Positions 1 through 9,743 of a DNA stretch of 64,000 nucleotides are shown piece after piece. Source of the stretch: Staphylococcus sp. GSSP0090 (GTDB lineage Bacteria > Bacillota > Bacilli > Staphylococcales > Staphylococcaceae); NCBI RefSeq assembly GCF_013391405.1, contig NZ_JACBFD010000007.1, forward strand, positions 124,001-188,000, given 5' to 3'. The stretch's first letter is position 1. Each line of letters starts with the position of its first letter. The position numbers were made by a program, and so were the translations under genes. The notes under the pieces were generated by a model. That model was not told the origin of the DNA and ran no database searches. It worked only from the letters and a program-made list of their open reading frames with translations.

Positions 1-286
1 ATTTAGCTAATTCATTAAAGAAATAATGTACAAGTTCTTTATTTTCAAAGTCTATCACTGGTCCTCTATTTGAGTAAAAATACTTAAAAAATTTCATGAC
101 AGGTACTGCTGTGAGCAAGCATGCTGCAATTACTTCATTATTGTTATTCTTAATACCTACTAAGTGCGTTTCAGTACTTTCTGCAATTTTCAATTCATAA
201 TTTCCAACCATTTGCGTAAAATGACTGTTCGGCATTTTATCCGTAAATGCACCGAACTCTTTTGCAGTTAAATTCGTAAATTTCAT
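1..286 (-). CDS. femA: FemA, pentaglycine interpeptide-bridge glycyltransferase (N-terminal part)
   Basis: Only the first 95 codons are inside the window; the gene runs off the left edge. The translated start (MKFTNLTAKEFG, then HFTQMVGNYELKIAE and SNRGPVIDFENKELV) is typical of staphylococcal FemA. FemA adds glycines 2 and 3 of the pentaglycine bridge onto lipid II-linked peptide in the cytoplasm, using glycyl-tRNA. The ATG at 286 follows a GGAG ribosome site about ten bases upstream. In S. aureus femA directly follows trpA; here a DJ-1-like gene lies between them. The start and family are secure; the 3' part cannot be judged. Confidence 0.95.
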   Translation of the reverse strand, partial: MKFTNLTAKEFGAFTDKMPNSHFTQMVGNYELKIAESTETHLVGIKNNNNEVIAACLLTAVPVMKFFKYFYSNRGPVIDFENKELVHYFFNELAK

Positions 287-583
287 TTTTAATATACTCC
301 TATTTATCTATAGTTCTATTTTCGAGTTTAAATCTCAATCTTGATTATTATACAATATTCATTTATAAAACTAAATCAATAGCCTGTACATAATCTGTTA
401 AATGCAATGAATACTCTGCGTTTTATGTATTACTTAATTATATCACTACTTTTATTTTAACAAAGCGTAAGCATTTATTCATATTTTACCTATTAGATTT
501 GTAATTTAATTGTGGCTAGCTTTTATTTCTTGAATTTATTTATATGTTATCTGGACGGCTTCACTTTTTTTAGTATATAAAAT
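287..583. other. femA upstream region
   Basis: About 300 bases without a gene. It should hold the femA promoter: a TATAAT-like hexamer lies on the minus strand near 345-355, but I could not pair it with a well-spaced -35. Nothing coding was seen on either strand. Confidence 0.4.
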
Positions 584-620
584 ATAAAACCGGAGAACTG
601 ATTTCGTTCTCCGGTTTTAT
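584..620 (-). terminator. Terminator of the DJ-1-like gene
   Basis: Inverted repeat with arms ataaaaccggagaac and gttctccggttttat around a 7-base loop, placed directly after the stop of the leftward DJ-1-like gene. The AT-rich arms give a T-run on both strands, so it could work in either direction. Confidence 0.85.
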
Positions 621-633
621 AGTATTTTACATT

Positions 634-1293
634 TTATTTTAAAGCATCTCTAATTGCTTTACCTATAGCTACACTAGATTGTGGATTTTGACCAGTGATA
701 AATTGTGCATCAGATTCAACATGTTCTGCAAAATCATCTTTTGTCACAAACTTAGCACCTTGATTTTCCAATTCCGTTTGAGTTAAAAATGGCACCTTAT
801 TTTCCAAGCCCATCGTACGTTCTTCACTATCCGTAAATGATGTTAGCGTAACATCTTTGACTAAGAAATTGCCTTGTTTATCTTTGGCACCTACAAATGC
901 ACTTGGTCCATGACATACTGAAGAAATAATTTTATTCTCTTCTTTAAAGTCTGCAATGATATCGGCTAATTGCTGATTATGTGCAAAATCAAATACAGTA
1001 CCATGTCCACCAGGTAGATATACTGCATCGTACTGCGCTACATCTATATTTTCAATACTTGGCACTTGTTTTAACATTTCAACAAATTCAGCATATTGAT
1101 TCAATTCGTCGTTTTGTGTTGAATTTGGATCTAATGGAATTTCTCCACCTTCAATTGACACGATATCCACACCAATGCCAGCTTCTGTCAATATATTGTA
1201 AGGCTCACTTGCCTCTTCTAACCATAAACCTGTTGGCGTGCCGTCATCATATTTGTCTCTACTAGTAATGATAAATAAAACATTTTTACTCAA
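634..1293 (-). CDS. DJ-1/PfpI family protein, Hsp31/glyoxalase III-like
   Basis: A 219-residue single-domain protein of the DJ-1/PfpI superfamily (type 1 glutamine amidotransferase fold). The nucleophile elbow is visible as SSVCHGP, with Cys127 as the expected nucleophile, and the upstream PGGHGT motif is at about residues 94-99. An acidic pair in GLWLEE (Glu26/27) fits the glutamate that activates the cysteine in Hsp31-type enzymes. These proteins detoxify methylglyoxal to lactate without glutathione and may act as stress chaperones; which role applies here is inference. The start is TTG at 1293, chosen because a GAGGTG ribosome site lies 8 bases upstream. The gene is monocistronic, with its own terminator, and interrupts the usual trpA-femA junction. 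Confidence 0.85.
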   Translation of the reverse strand: MSKNVLFIITSRDKYDDGTPTGLWLEEASEPYNILTEAGIGVDIVSIEGGEIPLDPNSTQNDELNQYAEFVEMLKQVPSIENIDVAQYDAVYLPGGHGTVFDFAHNQQLADIIADFKEENKIISSVCHGPSAFVGAKDKQGNFLVKDVTLTSFTDSEERTMGLENKVPFLTQTELENQGAKFVTKDDFAEHVESDAQFITGQNPQSSVAIGKAIRDALK

Positions 1294-1407
1294 ATTAAGT
1301 CACCTCTTTAAAAAATAGGAATACTAAATATGCAAAGCATATATGTTATCTCATCCTCTGATACCATATTACCCTTATTTTTAATGCATACACATAGAAC
1401 TTTAAAC

Positions 1408-2133
1408 TTAATTCAAGGCATTTCGAATTGTTGTTAAATAGTCAATCGTGTTTTGTTTATCATCATTTTCAAAGCGTTTGACGATTTCACTACCAATAAC
1501 CACACCATCTGCAACTTCAGTTATGTCCTTTACATGCGCTGGCGTTCTAATTCCAAAACCAGCCACTACTGGCACATCCGTATTAGATTTTATATTTTTA
1601 ATTCTATTTTTTAATTCTGGATGAAATTTCCCATTTTCACCTGTAGTTGCATTCATTGTCACTGTATAGATGAATCCTTCTGCATCCTTAGCAATTTGGT
1701 TACTTCTCTTTTCCGCAGTGGTCATAGCAATTAATGAAATAATGTTTGTTTTTCTTTCTGGATGACGTGCTTTAAGTTGTTGAACCAATTCATGAGGCAA
1801 ATCCGGAATAATCAAACCATATACACCTGCTTGCTCACAAGCATTTAAAAATGCTGCTTCACCGTAATGATTTATAATATTATAATATGTCATTAATACA
1901 TACTTACTTTGAATATCGTCTTTGTTGTCTGTAAGTTGATCAAAAATATATTGAATATTAACGCCCTCTTGAATTGCTTTGTTACCAGCATTCATTATTA
2001 CAGGACCATCTGCAACTGGATCTGAAAATGGGACACCCACTTCAATGATATCTGCGCCTATTTCACTAAGCGTTTTAACATTTTCAATAAAATCTTTATT
2101 CCCCATCACGTAAGGGACAAATAGTTTATGCAT
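1408..2133 (-). CDS. trpA: Tryptophan synthase alpha chain
   Basis: The alpha subunit cleaves indole-3-glycerol phosphate to indole and glyceraldehyde 3-phosphate and passes indole to TrpB. The TIM-barrel signature [15 protein letters not shown] is present, with the catalytic Glu and Asp expected within it. I start it at the ATG of [12 protein letters not shown] (2133), which matches the family N-terminus and has AGGA about 11 bases upstream. An in-frame ATG at 2145 sits almost on the ribosome site and would add four residues. The start overlaps the end of trpB by 8 bases, implying translational coupling. This is the last gene of the trp operon; no obvious terminator follows it. Confidence 0.96.
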   Translation of the reverse strand: MHKLFVPYVMGNKDFIENVKTLSEIGADIIEVGVPFSDPVADGPVIMNAGNKAIQEGVNIQYIFDQLTDNKDDIQSKYVLMTYYNIINHYGEAAFLNACEQAGVYGLIIPDLPHELVQQLKARHPERKTNIISLIAMTTAEKRSNQIAKDAEGFIYTVTMNATTGENGKFHPELKNRIKNIKSNTDVPVVAGFGIRTPAHVKDITEVADGVVIGSEIVKRFENDDKQNTIDYLTTIRNALN

Positions 2134-3340
2134 CCGTGTCACCATCCTGTTTCATATAATTTCTAATTGTTTCCATATCTTTATCGCCGCGTCCTGATAC
2201 TGTCACCACAAGTATTTCATCATTACGCATTGTAGGTGCAAGTTCTTCGACATAACTTAAAGCATGTGCACTTTCGATCGCTGGTATGATACCTTCTGCT
2301 TTAGTAAAACGAACCAAAGCATCCATCGCTTGTTTATCACTCGCAGTAGCATATTTCACTCTACCAATATCATGATAATAGGAATGTTCAGGACCAACAC
2401 CAGGATAATCTAACCCTGCAGATATAGAGTGTGCCAATTGTATTTGACCATCATCATCTTGGATTAAATACATTTTAGTACCGTGTAATACGCCTTCTTC
2501 TCCTTTGTTTATGGCTAGTGCATGTTTGTCTGAATCTATGCCATCACCGGCTGCCTCAACACCATAAAGCTTAACATCGTCTTTTATAAAGGGATAAAAT
2601 GTGCCGATTGCATTAGAACCACCGCCTACACATGCGACGATAGCATCTGGTAATTGACCTTCTTTTTCATGAACTTGCGCTTTAATTTCTTGACCAATAA
2701 TTTTTTGAAAATCTCTTACAATAGTAGGAAAAGGATCTGGTCCTAGTGCAGAACCTAACAAATAATGCGTATCATCAACATGGCTAACCCAGTATTGTAA
2801 TGCTTTATTTACAGCATCAGATAATGTGCCTTGACCTTCTGTCACTGATTCTACTTTCGCACCTAACAGTTCCATTCTAAACACATTTAATGATTGTCTT
2901 TTAATATCTTCTTCACCCATAAATACAACGAGCTCCATATCAAATAAGGCAGCTACTGTTGCACTAGCAACACCATGTTGACCAGCACCAGTTTCGGCTA
3001 CTAATTTATTTTTGCCCATTCTTTTTGCTAACAATGCTTGACCAAGTGCATTATTAATTTTATGTGCACCTGTATGGTTTAAATCCTCTCGTTTCAAATA
3101 GATTTTTGCGCCACCTAATGATTCAGAATAAGACTTCGCATAAGTTAACGGTGTTTCACGACCTACATAATCTTTTAAATAATCATCAAGTTCGATTTGA
3201 AATTGAGGATCATCTTTAGCGTCTTGATAAGCTTGTTTCAATTCTTGAATTGCCGGCATTAATGTTTCAGGTACATATTGCCCACCATAATTACCGAAAA
3301 AACCAAATGCATCTGCTTCCGTTTGTATATTTTCAACCAT
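2126..3340 (-). CDS. trpB: Tryptophan synthase beta chain
   Basis: The beta subunit condenses indole with serine to give tryptophan, using pyridoxal phosphate. The cofactor lysine is Lys94 in [10 protein letters not shown], and the phosphate-binding glycine loop is visible as [10 protein letters not shown]. The length of 404 residues is normal. The GGQYVPETL segment near the N-terminus is a family hallmark. It begins 5 bases after trpF and overlaps trpA slightly. An AGGAG ribosome site precedes the ATG. Confidence 0.97.
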   Translation of the reverse strand: MVENIQTEADAFGFFGNYGGQYVPETLMPAIQELKQAYQDAKDDPQFQIELDDYLKDYVGRETPLTYAKSYSESLGGAKIYLKREDLNHTGAHKINNALGQALLAKRMGKNKLVAETGAGQHGVASATVAALFDMELVVFMGEEDIKRQSLNVFRMELLGAKVESVTEGQGTLSDAVNKALQYWVSHVDDTHYLLGSALGPDPFPTIVRDFQKIIGQEIKAQVHEKEGQLPDAIVACVGGGSNAIGTFYPFIKDDVKLYGVEAAGDGIDSDKHALAINKGEEGVLHGTKMYLIQDDDGQIQLAHSISAGLDYPGVGPEHSYYHDIGRVKYATASDKQAMDALVRFTKAEGIIPAIESAHALSYVEELAPTMRNDEILVVTVSGRGDKDMETIRNYMKQDGDTDA

Positions 3341-3345
3341 ATTTA

Positions 3346-3972
3346 TTAAACTCCTTTTACTAGTTTTATGATGTCTAACATTTTATTCATGTCTTTTTTA
3401 TCATTCGTTTCTATACCACTCGCAATATCATAGCCAGTATGATAAAGGGATAAATGCGCTATCTTTTGTATATTTTCATAATTCATTCCGCCTGCGATTA
3501 AATAATCCACATCGTGAATTGATTCTAATATTTTCCAATCGAACGTTTTGCCAGTACCGCCATAGGATTGTGAAGGTGTATCAATAATAAATTGGTCAAC
3601 TAAATGTTTGTAATCATCGATTGCTGTTAACAATGTTTGTTTATCTACTTCTGGCAATGCTTTAATAATCTTTAACTTGCTGTTTTGCTGTCTAATATAT
3701 TGAATTGTACTTATAGGTTCATTTCCATGAAGTTGTATCGTTGTAATGCCTGTTTCTTTAATAATACTATCGATGGTCGCAGTTTCAGGATTTACTAAAA
3801 TAACTACCTTTTCCTTATCATCAGGTATAATGTCAGTAAATTGTTTAATTGTTTGGATATCAACAAATCGTTTACTACCAGCGAAATGTATAAAGCCTAT
3901 CGCGTCAATATTCAGTGCTTTTGCTTTTTGAACATCATCTAAAGTACGAAACCCACAAAATTTTATTTTCAC
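3346..3972 (-). CDS. trpF: Phosphoribosylanthranilate isomerase
   Basis: This enzyme performs the Amadori rearrangement of phosphoribosylanthranilate to the carboxyphenylamino-deoxyribulose phosphate used by TrpC. The N-terminal KFCGFR carries the catalytic Cys (family motif KICG), and the catalytic Asp is expected in [21 protein letters not shown] is the C-terminal phosphate-binding strand. The 208-residue length is normal for a stand-alone TrpF. Its start overlaps the trpC stop by 4 bases. Confidence 0.96.
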   Translation of the reverse strand: MKIKFCGFRTLDDVQKAKALNIDAIGFIHFAGSKRFVDIQTIKQFTDIIPDDKEKVVILVNPETATIDSIIKETGITTIQLHGNEPISTIQYIRQQNSKLKIIKALPEVDKQTLLTAIDDYKHLVDQFIIDTPSQSYGGTGKTFDWKILESIHDVDYLIAGGMNYENIQKIAHLSLYHTGYDIASGIETNDKKDMNKMLDIIKLVKGV

Positions 3973-4751
3973 TTTGTCACCTTAGTTAATTTCAAACTTG
4001 GCAAAAACTGACTTAAATCTTCACACTTCATTAATGACTCCCCAATTAACAGACCATCAATACCTGAATTAACCACATTCTCTACATCTTGTTCATCACG
4101 TATCCCACTCTCTGAAATATAATAGTAACCATCTTTTTTGTTTTCTAATATTTCATTTGTATGCAACACATCTGTGACAAAACGTTTTAAATCTCTATTG
4201 TTTACACCGATAAGTTGCGGGTTTAATTGATAAGCACGCTCTAATTCAGCTTTATCATGAACTTCTACGAGTACTTCTAAATTTAACGATGTCGCATATT
4301 GATATAAATCTTTTATTTGTTCATCTGTCAATACGTTAACGATTAATAATATGATTGACGCACCAGCTTTTTTTGCTACATCAATTTGAATTTTTTCTAC
4401 AACAAAATCCTTACATAATACTGGTAAATTCGTTTGTAATGTTAAATTTTGTAATCTTTCGTAGCTTCCTCCAAAGTAATGTTCATCAGTAAGAATTGAG
4501 ACTGCATTTGCACCGTTTGCTTCATAATCTTTGACTTGTTGTACTAAATCTCTACTTGGTAATTGGTCTAATGTCGGACTTTTAGATTTAATCTCGGCGA
4601 TAACTGCCAAACGATTAGATTCATCTAATTGTGACTTAAACGTGGGTTTATGTGTTATGTCTACTTCATTTAATGTTTTTAATTTCTCTTCGTAATAGCC
4701 TTCTTTTATTAAATTCTTTTTATAATCTACGATTTCATCCAATATAGTCAT
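3969..4751 (-). CDS. trpC: Indole-3-glycerol phosphate synthase
   Basis: This enzyme decarboxylates and closes the ring of carboxyphenylamino-deoxyribulose phosphate to give indole-3-glycerol phosphate. Its motifs include [40 protein letters not shown] and SESGI. I start at the ATG of MTILDEIV (4751), which has GGGAGG 8 bases upstream and matches the family N-terminus; the longer in-frame extension lies inside trpD. It overlaps the trpD end by 17 bases, suggesting coupled translation. Confidence 0.96.
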   Translation of the reverse strand: MTILDEIVDYKKNLIKEGYYEEKLKTLNEVDITHKPTFKSQLDESNRLAVIAEIKSKSPTLDQLPSRDLVQQVKDYEANGANAVSILTDEHYFGGSYERLQNLTLQTNLPVLCKDFVVEKIQIDVAKKAGASIILLIVNVLTDEQIKDLYQYATSLNLEVLVEVHDKAELERAYQLNPQLIGVNNRDLKRFVTDVLHTNEILENKKDGYYYISESGIRDEQDVENVVNSGIDGLLIGESLMKCEDLSQFLPSLKLTKVTK

Positions 4752-5751
4752 ATGTGATGCCTCCCATTTTGTTATACTGTGCAATAGCCTTGCCTTCATC
4801 AATTAAACGTTGTGCTTCGATTACACCTTGTTCAATAGTATTCACCTTCTCAGCGACATATAAAGCGATAGCAGCATTCAACACAACCACATCCCGTTTT
4901 GGTCCACGATCAACACCTGTTAAAATATTTTTTGTAATTTCTAAATTTTCGAGTGGTGAACCACCAACGAGTGCTTCATTTGGCGCATATGCTAAACCAA
5001 CATCTTTGGGATTAACGGTATAATTTTTAATAGTTTCGTTTTCATTCACTTCATATATGATATTATCACCTGATAGTGTTGCTTCATCCATACCATTGGC
5101 ACCATAGACAACAATCGCTTTTCTACGTCCTAAATCCTTAAGTGTTTGAGCAATCTTTTCTAATTTTGATGTTTCATAGACACCCATCACTTGGTAATCT
5201 AATTTAAATGGATTAATAATTGGTCCAGTAATATTAAAGATGGTTGGGTTACTCATCATTTTTCTGATAGGTTGAATCCTTTTCATAATCGGGTACGTTT
5301 CTGTTGCACTTAAAAACGCTAAGCCAATTTGCTTTAATTGATTGGGTGTCGCTTCAACAGAACTTGTATTTATGTTCATTGCATCTAGTAAATCTGTACT
5401 GCCAGATGATGAAGTGACACTCTTATTACCATGTTTAATCACAGGTATGTCTGCGCTAGCAATCACAAATGAAACTGTTGTTGAAATATTAAAGCTATTC
5501 GATTTATCTCCTCCCGTACCACAAACGCACATACCATTAGGATAATAGGGCTGTTGTTGATACATGGAATGAATTAAACTTTTTGAAATATATGTTAATT
5601 CTGCTTGAGTAATTTCTTTTTCTGAGAATGATGCGAGTAGGTCTGCTTTTACTTCGTTTGATATATCTTCAGCAATGAGTAACTCTATAAATTCATTCAT
5701 TTGTTGCTGATTTAGTGGTTTATACTGTTTTAATTGTGTTTGTAGTTGCAT
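4735..5751 (-). CDS. trpD: Anthranilate phosphoribosyltransferase
   Basis: It transfers phosphoribose from PRPP to anthranilate. The glycine-rich PRPP loop appears as [15 protein letters not shown], followed by [15 protein letters not shown], both diagnostic of TrpD. The length of 338 residues is normal. The start at 5751 has GGAGG nine bases upstream and lies inside the end of trpG (32-base overlap), so translation is probably coupled. Confidence 0.97.
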   Translation of the reverse strand: MQLQTQLKQYKPLNQQQMNEFIELLIAEDISNEVKADLLASFSEKEITQAELTYISKSLIHSMYQQQPYYPNGMCVCGTGGDKSNSFNISTTVSFVIASADIPVIKHGNKSVTSSSGSTDLLDAMNINTSSVEATPNQLKQIGLAFLSATETYPIMKRIQPIRKMMSNPTIFNITGPIINPFKLDYQVMGVYETSKLEKIAQTLKDLGRRKAIVVYGANGMDEATLSGDNIIYEVNENETIKNYTVNPKDVGLAYAPNEALVGGSPLENLEITKNILTGVDRGPKRDVVVLNAAIALYVAEKVNTIEQGVIEAQRLIDEGKAIAQYNKMGGITYDYIG

Positions 5752-6316
5752 GTCCTTTACCCTCCTTTACAATGTTTAAAAAATTATTGATAATTTGTAC
5801 GCCATATTCTGTTGCAAAAGATTCGGGATGATATTGAATTCCAAAATGTAAAAATTGTTTATGTTCAAATGATTGAATGCAATCTTTTGTTTCTGCCGTT
5901 ATCGTAAATGCGTCTGGCATTGTTTTTGAATTACTAATCAATGAATGGTATCTCATTATTTCAGAATATTCTGGAATATTTTTATATAACTTTGTATCAT
6001 TTATGATTCTCATTTTATCTGTTTTACCATGCATGATAAATTCACTTTGAATTACATCTCCACCGTGATAGCACGTTAATGCTTGAGCACCTAAACATAC
6101 ACCTAATATCGGTTTTTGTTCATAATGTTTAATAATATGCATTAAATCTTCTTTATCTAAGGGATGACCTGGACCAGGCGATATGACCACACCATCTACT
6201 TCTAAATGATATATCTCCGGATCATCAGGATATTTCACTATTACTTCATCATTTTTTGCTATCATATCTACTAAGTTATACGTAAATGAATCATAATTAT
6301 CAACAATTAGTATCAT
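5720..6316 (-). CDS. trpG: Anthranilate synthase component II, glutamine amidotransferase subunit
   Basis: A class I glutamine amidotransferase that supplies ammonia to TrpE. The nucleophile is Cys74 in GVCLGAQAL, and the His-Glu pair is in QYHPES near residue 165. The oxyanion-hole SPGPG motif is also present. The 198-residue length fits a stand-alone trpG. A GGAGG site overlaps the end of trpE and the ATG overlaps the trpE stop by 4 bases. In many bacilli one such subunit also serves folate synthesis; position within trp argues for tryptophan here. Confidence 0.96.
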   Translation of the reverse strand: MILIVDNYDSFTYNLVDMIAKNDEVIVKYPDDPEIYHLEVDGVVISPGPGHPLDKEDLMHIIKHYEQKPILGVCLGAQALTCYHGGDVIQSEFIMHGKTDKMRIINDTKLYKNIPEYSEIMRYHSLISNSKTMPDAFTITAETKDCIQSFEHKQFLHFGIQYHPESFATEYGVQIINNFLNIVKEGKGHATTNTIKTV

Positions 6317-7719
6317 GGTGACACCTCCAATAAACTCTTAGCTTTTAATTTTGTTTCTTCTAATTCTTTTTCAGGTATTGAATCATAAACTACTCCACAC
6401 CCTGCTTCAACGTTTACATACGTATCATCAATCATCATTGTACGTATTGCTAAGGCGAAATCTAGGTCGTGGTTACAATTGATGTAACCTATACCGCCAC
6501 TATAGACACCTCGTTTTTGTGGTTGGGCTTCATAGATGCGTTGAATCGCTCTAAGTTTCGGTGCACCAGACACCGTACCTGTAGGTAACAAACTTGCAAT
6601 AACAGACATCGGTGAATAGTCTTGTTTAAGTTGTCCTGTCACTTCACTCACAATATGCATAACGTGTTCGTAACGCTCAATCGTCATTAATTTCTGTATT
6701 TTCGAAGTACCTGTTTCACTTACTCTGTGAATATCATTTCTACCTAAATCTACTAACATACGATGTTCACTTAATTCTTTATGATCATTTTTCAATTGTG
6801 CTTCGTTTGCATTGTCTTCTTCCAGAGTGTTGCCTCGTTTTATTGTGCCAGCAATTGGATTGGTCACTACTGTTTGGCCTTGGACTTTTACAAAACTTTC
6901 TGGTGAACTCCCGACAATGATGTGTTCATCCATATTCAAGTAGTACATATATGGACTTGGATTTTGACGCTTTAAATTTTGGTACAACTGATAAGATAAT
7001 TGCTGTAATTGTTGCCCAAATTGATGTTCATAGCTATATATGATAGATGGTACAACTTGGAACATATCACCTTGTTGTATAAGTTGTTTCATTTTTTCTA
7101 CTGTTGCTATAAATTGTTCAGTTGGCATATTAGATTTTATATCTTTTTCTGTTACTTTTTGTTCATTTCGTGTTGGATAGAGATTAATTTGTTGCAATTC
7201 TTCTACACGATGTTGCACACGTGCTTTCAGTTGTTCATCACTTTGATTAGAAAATAAATCCGTCGCAATGACATATAGATGCTCTTTGTAATGATCAAAA
7301 ACATAAACATCTTCCACCATATATAATTTTGCGTCGTGCTGTGGATGGTCTGCTAATTCAATCTCCTTCAAAACAGGAAATGCATGTCTTACCAAGTCAA
7401 AACTACACGAACCAACGAAACCTGATATAAAAGGTAAATCCTCTAATGCTGTATCATCTATATGCGTTTTATATTGATCTATAAAACGTTGCATTTTTTC
7501 ATAAGGTTGATTTTGCTCTATCGTTTTATTAGTAGCTGTTTTAATCGTCATTTCGTTATTATCCAAAGTTATTGACCCGTAAGTATCAAAAATCACTATA
7601 GAATAACGTCCTTTTAATTGTGATTGATCTGAACTTTCTAAAATCATTTTGTTTTTTCTTAATCTTGCTAATGCTTCTGGCGTAACTTCAGCATTTAATT
7701 TTTGATATTGTACTTTCAT
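6313..7719 (-). CDS. trpE: Anthranilate synthase component I
   Basis: The chorismate-binding subunit makes anthranilate with ammonia from TrpG. The tryptophan-feedback motif is near the N-terminus as MILESSDQ, at about residues 26-33. The catalytic half shows GSSPESFVKV, NPIAGTIKRG and the C-terminal GAGVV-like segment EAGCGVVYDS. The length of 468 residues is typical of Firmicute TrpE. ATG at 7719 follows AAGGAGGAAAG. It is the first gene of the operon and lies directly behind two T-box leaders, so expression should rise when tRNA-Trp is uncharged. Confidence 0.97.
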   Translation of the reverse strand: MKVQYQKLNAEVTPEALARLRKNKMILESSDQSQLKGRYSIVIFDTYGSITLDNNEMTIKTATNKTIEQNQPYEKMQRFIDQYKTHIDDTALEDLPFISGFVGSCSFDLVRHAFPVLKEIELADHPQHDAKLYMVEDVYVFDHYKEHLYVIATDLFSNQSDEQLKARVQHRVEELQQINLYPTRNEQKVTEKDIKSNMPTEQFIATVEKMKQLIQQGDMFQVVPSIIYSYEHQFGQQLQQLSYQLYQNLKRQNPSPYMYYLNMDEHIIVGSSPESFVKVQGQTVVTNPIAGTIKRGNTLEEDNANEAQLKNDHKELSEHRMLVDLGRNDIHRVSETGTSKIQKLMTIERYEHVMHIVSEVTGQLKQDYSPMSVIASLLPTGTVSGAPKLRAIQRIYEAQPQKRGVYSGGIGYINCNHDLDFALAIRTMMIDDTYVNVEAGCGVVYDSIPEKELEETKLKAKSLLEVSP

Positions 7720-7726
7720 TTAACTT

Positions 7727-7733
7727 TCCTCCT
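7727..7733 (-). promoter_or_regulatory. Ribosome binding site of trpE
   Basis: A strong AAGGAGG site 8 bases before the trpE ATG. It lies only a few bases after the terminator T-run of the gene-proximal T-box, so the leader ends right at the start of translation. Confidence 0.8.
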
Positions 7734-7736
7734 TAT

Positions 7737-7950
7737 AAAAAACAGCGCCCTTAAACTATGTTAAGGACGCTGACGCGCGGTACCACCTAAAATTAGTAGA
7801 CAATATATTCGTTCTACTCTCTCTTTATTTTATTCACTTTAATCCAACAAAACCCAATTTCAGTATATGTGGGTGTTAGTTTGCATCAACCACTAACTTT
7901 CTGTAACTACCCTATCATTACTTACTTCATTTTGTTTTCTAATTCAGTTC
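7737..7950 (-). ncRNA. T-box riboswitch, gene-proximal (tRNA-Trp)
   Basis: The T-box sequence AGGTGGTACCGCG lies on the minus strand at 7776-7788. It is followed by a terminator hairpin at 7743-7772 and a T-run at 7737-7742. Upstream, the stem I region contains GTGGTTGATG, and the specifier loop reads GAAATTGGG, giving a TGG (Trp) codon at 7854-7856. Uncharged tRNA-Trp should pair with the specifier and with the T-box bulge and so prevent termination before trpE. The 5' boundary is approximate. Confidence 0.93.
7743..7772 (-). terminator. Intrinsic terminator of the proximal T-box
   Basis: A near-perfect stem (arms cagcgtccttaa and ttaagggcgctg on the minus strand) is followed by six Ts. It competes with the T-box antiterminator. 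Confidence 0.9.
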
Positions 7951-7961
7951 AAATTTAATAT

Positions 7962-8185
7962 AAAAAAACACCACATTAACGCATACTGTAAGGACGCGTT
8001 ACCGTGGTGCCACCTTAGTTAACAAATTATTGTTCACTTTAATTGCTATTTATTTATTACATTTAAAAGCCCAATTCACAAAATATGCAGTGCTAATTTT
8101 CATCAACCATTAGCTTTCTTTTTGCTACGTTACATATTTGCTACGTTATCTTTCAAATGGCAACATTCGTTGCGAAAAGTAATTA
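7962..8185 (-). ncRNA. T-box riboswitch, distal (tRNA-Trp)
   Basis: A second complete T-box lies immediately upstream. The T-box sequence AAGGTGGCACCACG is at 8003-8016, and the specifier TGG is at 8071-8073 within GTGAATTGGGC. A stem I apical region contains AATGGTTGATG. It has its own terminator at 7969-8009 with a run of seven Ts. Both leaders specify Trp, so transcription into trpE must pass two consecutive tRNA checks. The 5' end is placed from the promoter at 8192-8220. Confidence 0.93.
7969..8009 (-). terminator. Intrinsic terminator of the distal T-box
   Basis: Outer arms caccac/gtggtg and inner arms aacgc/gcgtt are followed by a seven-T run at 7962-7968. The 5' outer arm overlaps the T-box sequence, as expected for mutually exclusive terminator and antiterminator folds. 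Confidence 0.88.
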
Positions 8186-8191
8186 ACTAGA

Positions 8192-8220
8192 ATCCTACTA
8201 GGATAAAAACAATTTGTCAA
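8192..8220 (-). promoter_or_regulatory. Promoter of the trp operon
   Basis: A consensus TTGACA at 8215-8220 is separated by 17 bases from TAGGAT at 8192-8197, placing the transcript start near 8185, just before the distal T-box. The perfect -35 suggests a strong promoter with control left to the leaders. Confidence 0.8.
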
Positions 8221-8296
8221 CCATTAATTTTATATTTGTATTTTATGGCCAGCCGAAATTTATACTTATGAAGCTATATTGCTATATTAGATAAGC

Positions 8297-8509
8297 TTAT
8301 TCTATCTTGTCTTTATTATTTTGATATTCTTCATAATTATCTTTTGGAGCGACCTTTTTAATTATATTGGCTCCAATAGCAAATAAGGATAAAAAGATAA
8401 TTGGATGATATTGAAATTTATGATCAACAAATGTTACATACATCGCATATAGTAAAACTAAAATCCAAAATATTGTCAACAACACTGTTCTTAAACTCGG
8501 TTTTTTCAT
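8297..8509 (-). CDS. Small membrane protein of unknown function
   Basis: About 70 residues with two predicted membrane segments (LRTVLLTIFWILVLLYAMYV and a second beginning PIIFLSLFAIGA) and a charged C-terminus. I do not recognise a family. I start at MKKPSL (8509) because GGGAG lies nine bases before it; an in-frame ATG six codons upstream has no clear ribosome site. It is the first gene upstream of the trp leader on the same strand, but the trp promoter begins after its end, so it is not part of that operon. Confidence 0.6.
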   Translation of the reverse strand: MKKPSLRTVLLTIFWILVLLYAMYVTFVDHKFQYHPIIFLSLFAIGANIIKKVAPKDNYEEYQNNKDKIE

Positions 8510-8785
8510 TATTCCATACTCCCACATTTCATTTGACTTTGATTATTTTTTACAGAGGTTTTTCACTTCTCATTGTAAGTATATAAACACTGAGATGGCA
8601 ACAGTTACCCTTAAATTGTTTAAATCATTTCACTATTAGAAAAAACGAGTTTAGTTTACGTTTTCAATTTATAAATCATTCTAATTGTTATCTAAATTAT
8701 TTTAACCAGATTAATCATTTTTTGGTCAATAATACAGAGTGACCTTTTGATTAGTTACATGGTTAGATTCAATAACCAAATATAA

Positions 8786-9682
8786 TTATTCTTGCTCTAG
8801 TAAATTATTTTTGAATTTATTCGAAAGTTTCTTTAGTGACGTAGGATTAGAATATGTAGCCTCATTTTTAGAATAATAATATATATGCTTATTTTTATAA
8901 GCTGACTGATTTTTCCAAAGTGATGATTCTGTAAATTCATCGTTGATTGGTTCACCTTTTTCAGTTGGTACGAATATATAATCAGCAGCATATTTGCCAT
9001 ATTGCTCATGTGGTATTGTTTTAAAGCCATCTTTATCGAGCGTTCCCTTTGCCCCTTTTGGAAATGGTAATTGATATTCTTGATATATTATTGGTGTTCC
9101 TCTACCAAAATTTTCACCAAAAATTGAAAGTTGCTTAGGTTTGATTTCCATTACAGTAAACGTTTTATTTGATCCTATTGTATCTTTAATTACTTTTCCA
9201 TCAGCTTGAAGTTGTTTCTCCATATCTTTGACTTGTTTTTGTGCTTCATTTTCTTTATTTAGTATTTTCCCTATTGCGAGATGCATTTCTTTATACGAGT
9301 AGTCATTGTATTTTATTGGTATGGTAGGTGCAATTTTTTGATATTTTTTGATTTTCGTATTTACATCATAAGTTAAAATTAAATCTGGCTTTAATTTTGC
9401 GACACCCTCAACATCTTCTGATCCTACACGTTTAGCCCCTTCTTCATTGATATATTTTGATTTAGGAAAATCATTATTAACACCTACTGGGGTAACCCCT
9501 AAATCTTTAAAATTACCAAAATTTGAAGTTAATACTACGATCCTTTTTGGGTTCTTTGGTATTTTAATACTACTTCCTGATTTGGTTTTGAACGTTTTGG
9601 TTTCTTTATTCGAGTCTTTATTTTGACCACAAGCAGACAAAATAATTAATAAACTTAAAAATAAAATAATCATTCTTTTCAT
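8786..9682 (-). CDS. FhuD-like iron-siderophore binding lipoprotein
   Basis: A substrate-binding protein for an iron-siderophore ABC importer, anchored outside the membrane. A signal peptide ends in the lipobox LSAC, with Cys18 as the lipidation site. The two lobes follow the class III binding-protein pattern: PKRIVVL then VEGVAKLKPDLILTYD, and GENFGRGTP matching the GDNWGRG region of S. aureus FhuD2. Similarity points to hydroxamate siderophores, but ligand choice is inference. No permease or ATPase gene is adjacent, so it must share components encoded elsewhere. A Fur-type box lies upstream at 9729-9743. An AAGGA ribosome site precedes the ATG. Confidence 0.82.
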   Translation of the reverse strand: MKRMIILFLSLLIILSACGQNKDSNKETKTFKTKSGSSIKIPKNPKRIVVLTSNFGNFKDLGVTPVGVNNDFPKSKYINEEGAKRVGSEDVEGVAKLKPDLILTYDVNTKIKKYQKIAPTIPIKYNDYSYKEMHLAIGKILNKENEAQKQVKDMEKQLQADGKVIKDTIGSNKTFTVMEIKPKQLSIFGENFGRGTPIIYQEYQLPFPKGAKGTLDKDGFKTIPHEQYGKYAADYIFVPTEKGEPINDEFTESSLWKNQSAYKNKHIYYYSKNEATYSNPTSLKKLSNKFKNNLLEQE

Positions 9683-9728
9683 TGAATCAATCCTTATAAT
9701 ATATTCTTTCGTTTTATTATGTAGTAAT

Positions 9729-9743
9729 TGATATTAATTATCA
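9729..9743 (-). promoter_or_regulatory. Fur-type box upstream of the siderophore-binding protein
   Basis: TGATATTAATTATCA differs at one position from the 7-1-7 consensus TGATAATNATTATCA. It lies 46 bases before the start codon, where bound Fur would block the promoter. This predicts induction by iron starvation. Confidence 0.75.

Noticed and set aside
4754..5023. Antisense open frame inside trpD, and many similar ones opposite rbsC, alsT, acnA, tkt and guaC
   Set aside because: They lie wholly within well-supported genes, lack ribosome sites, and mirror the codon pattern of the real gene.
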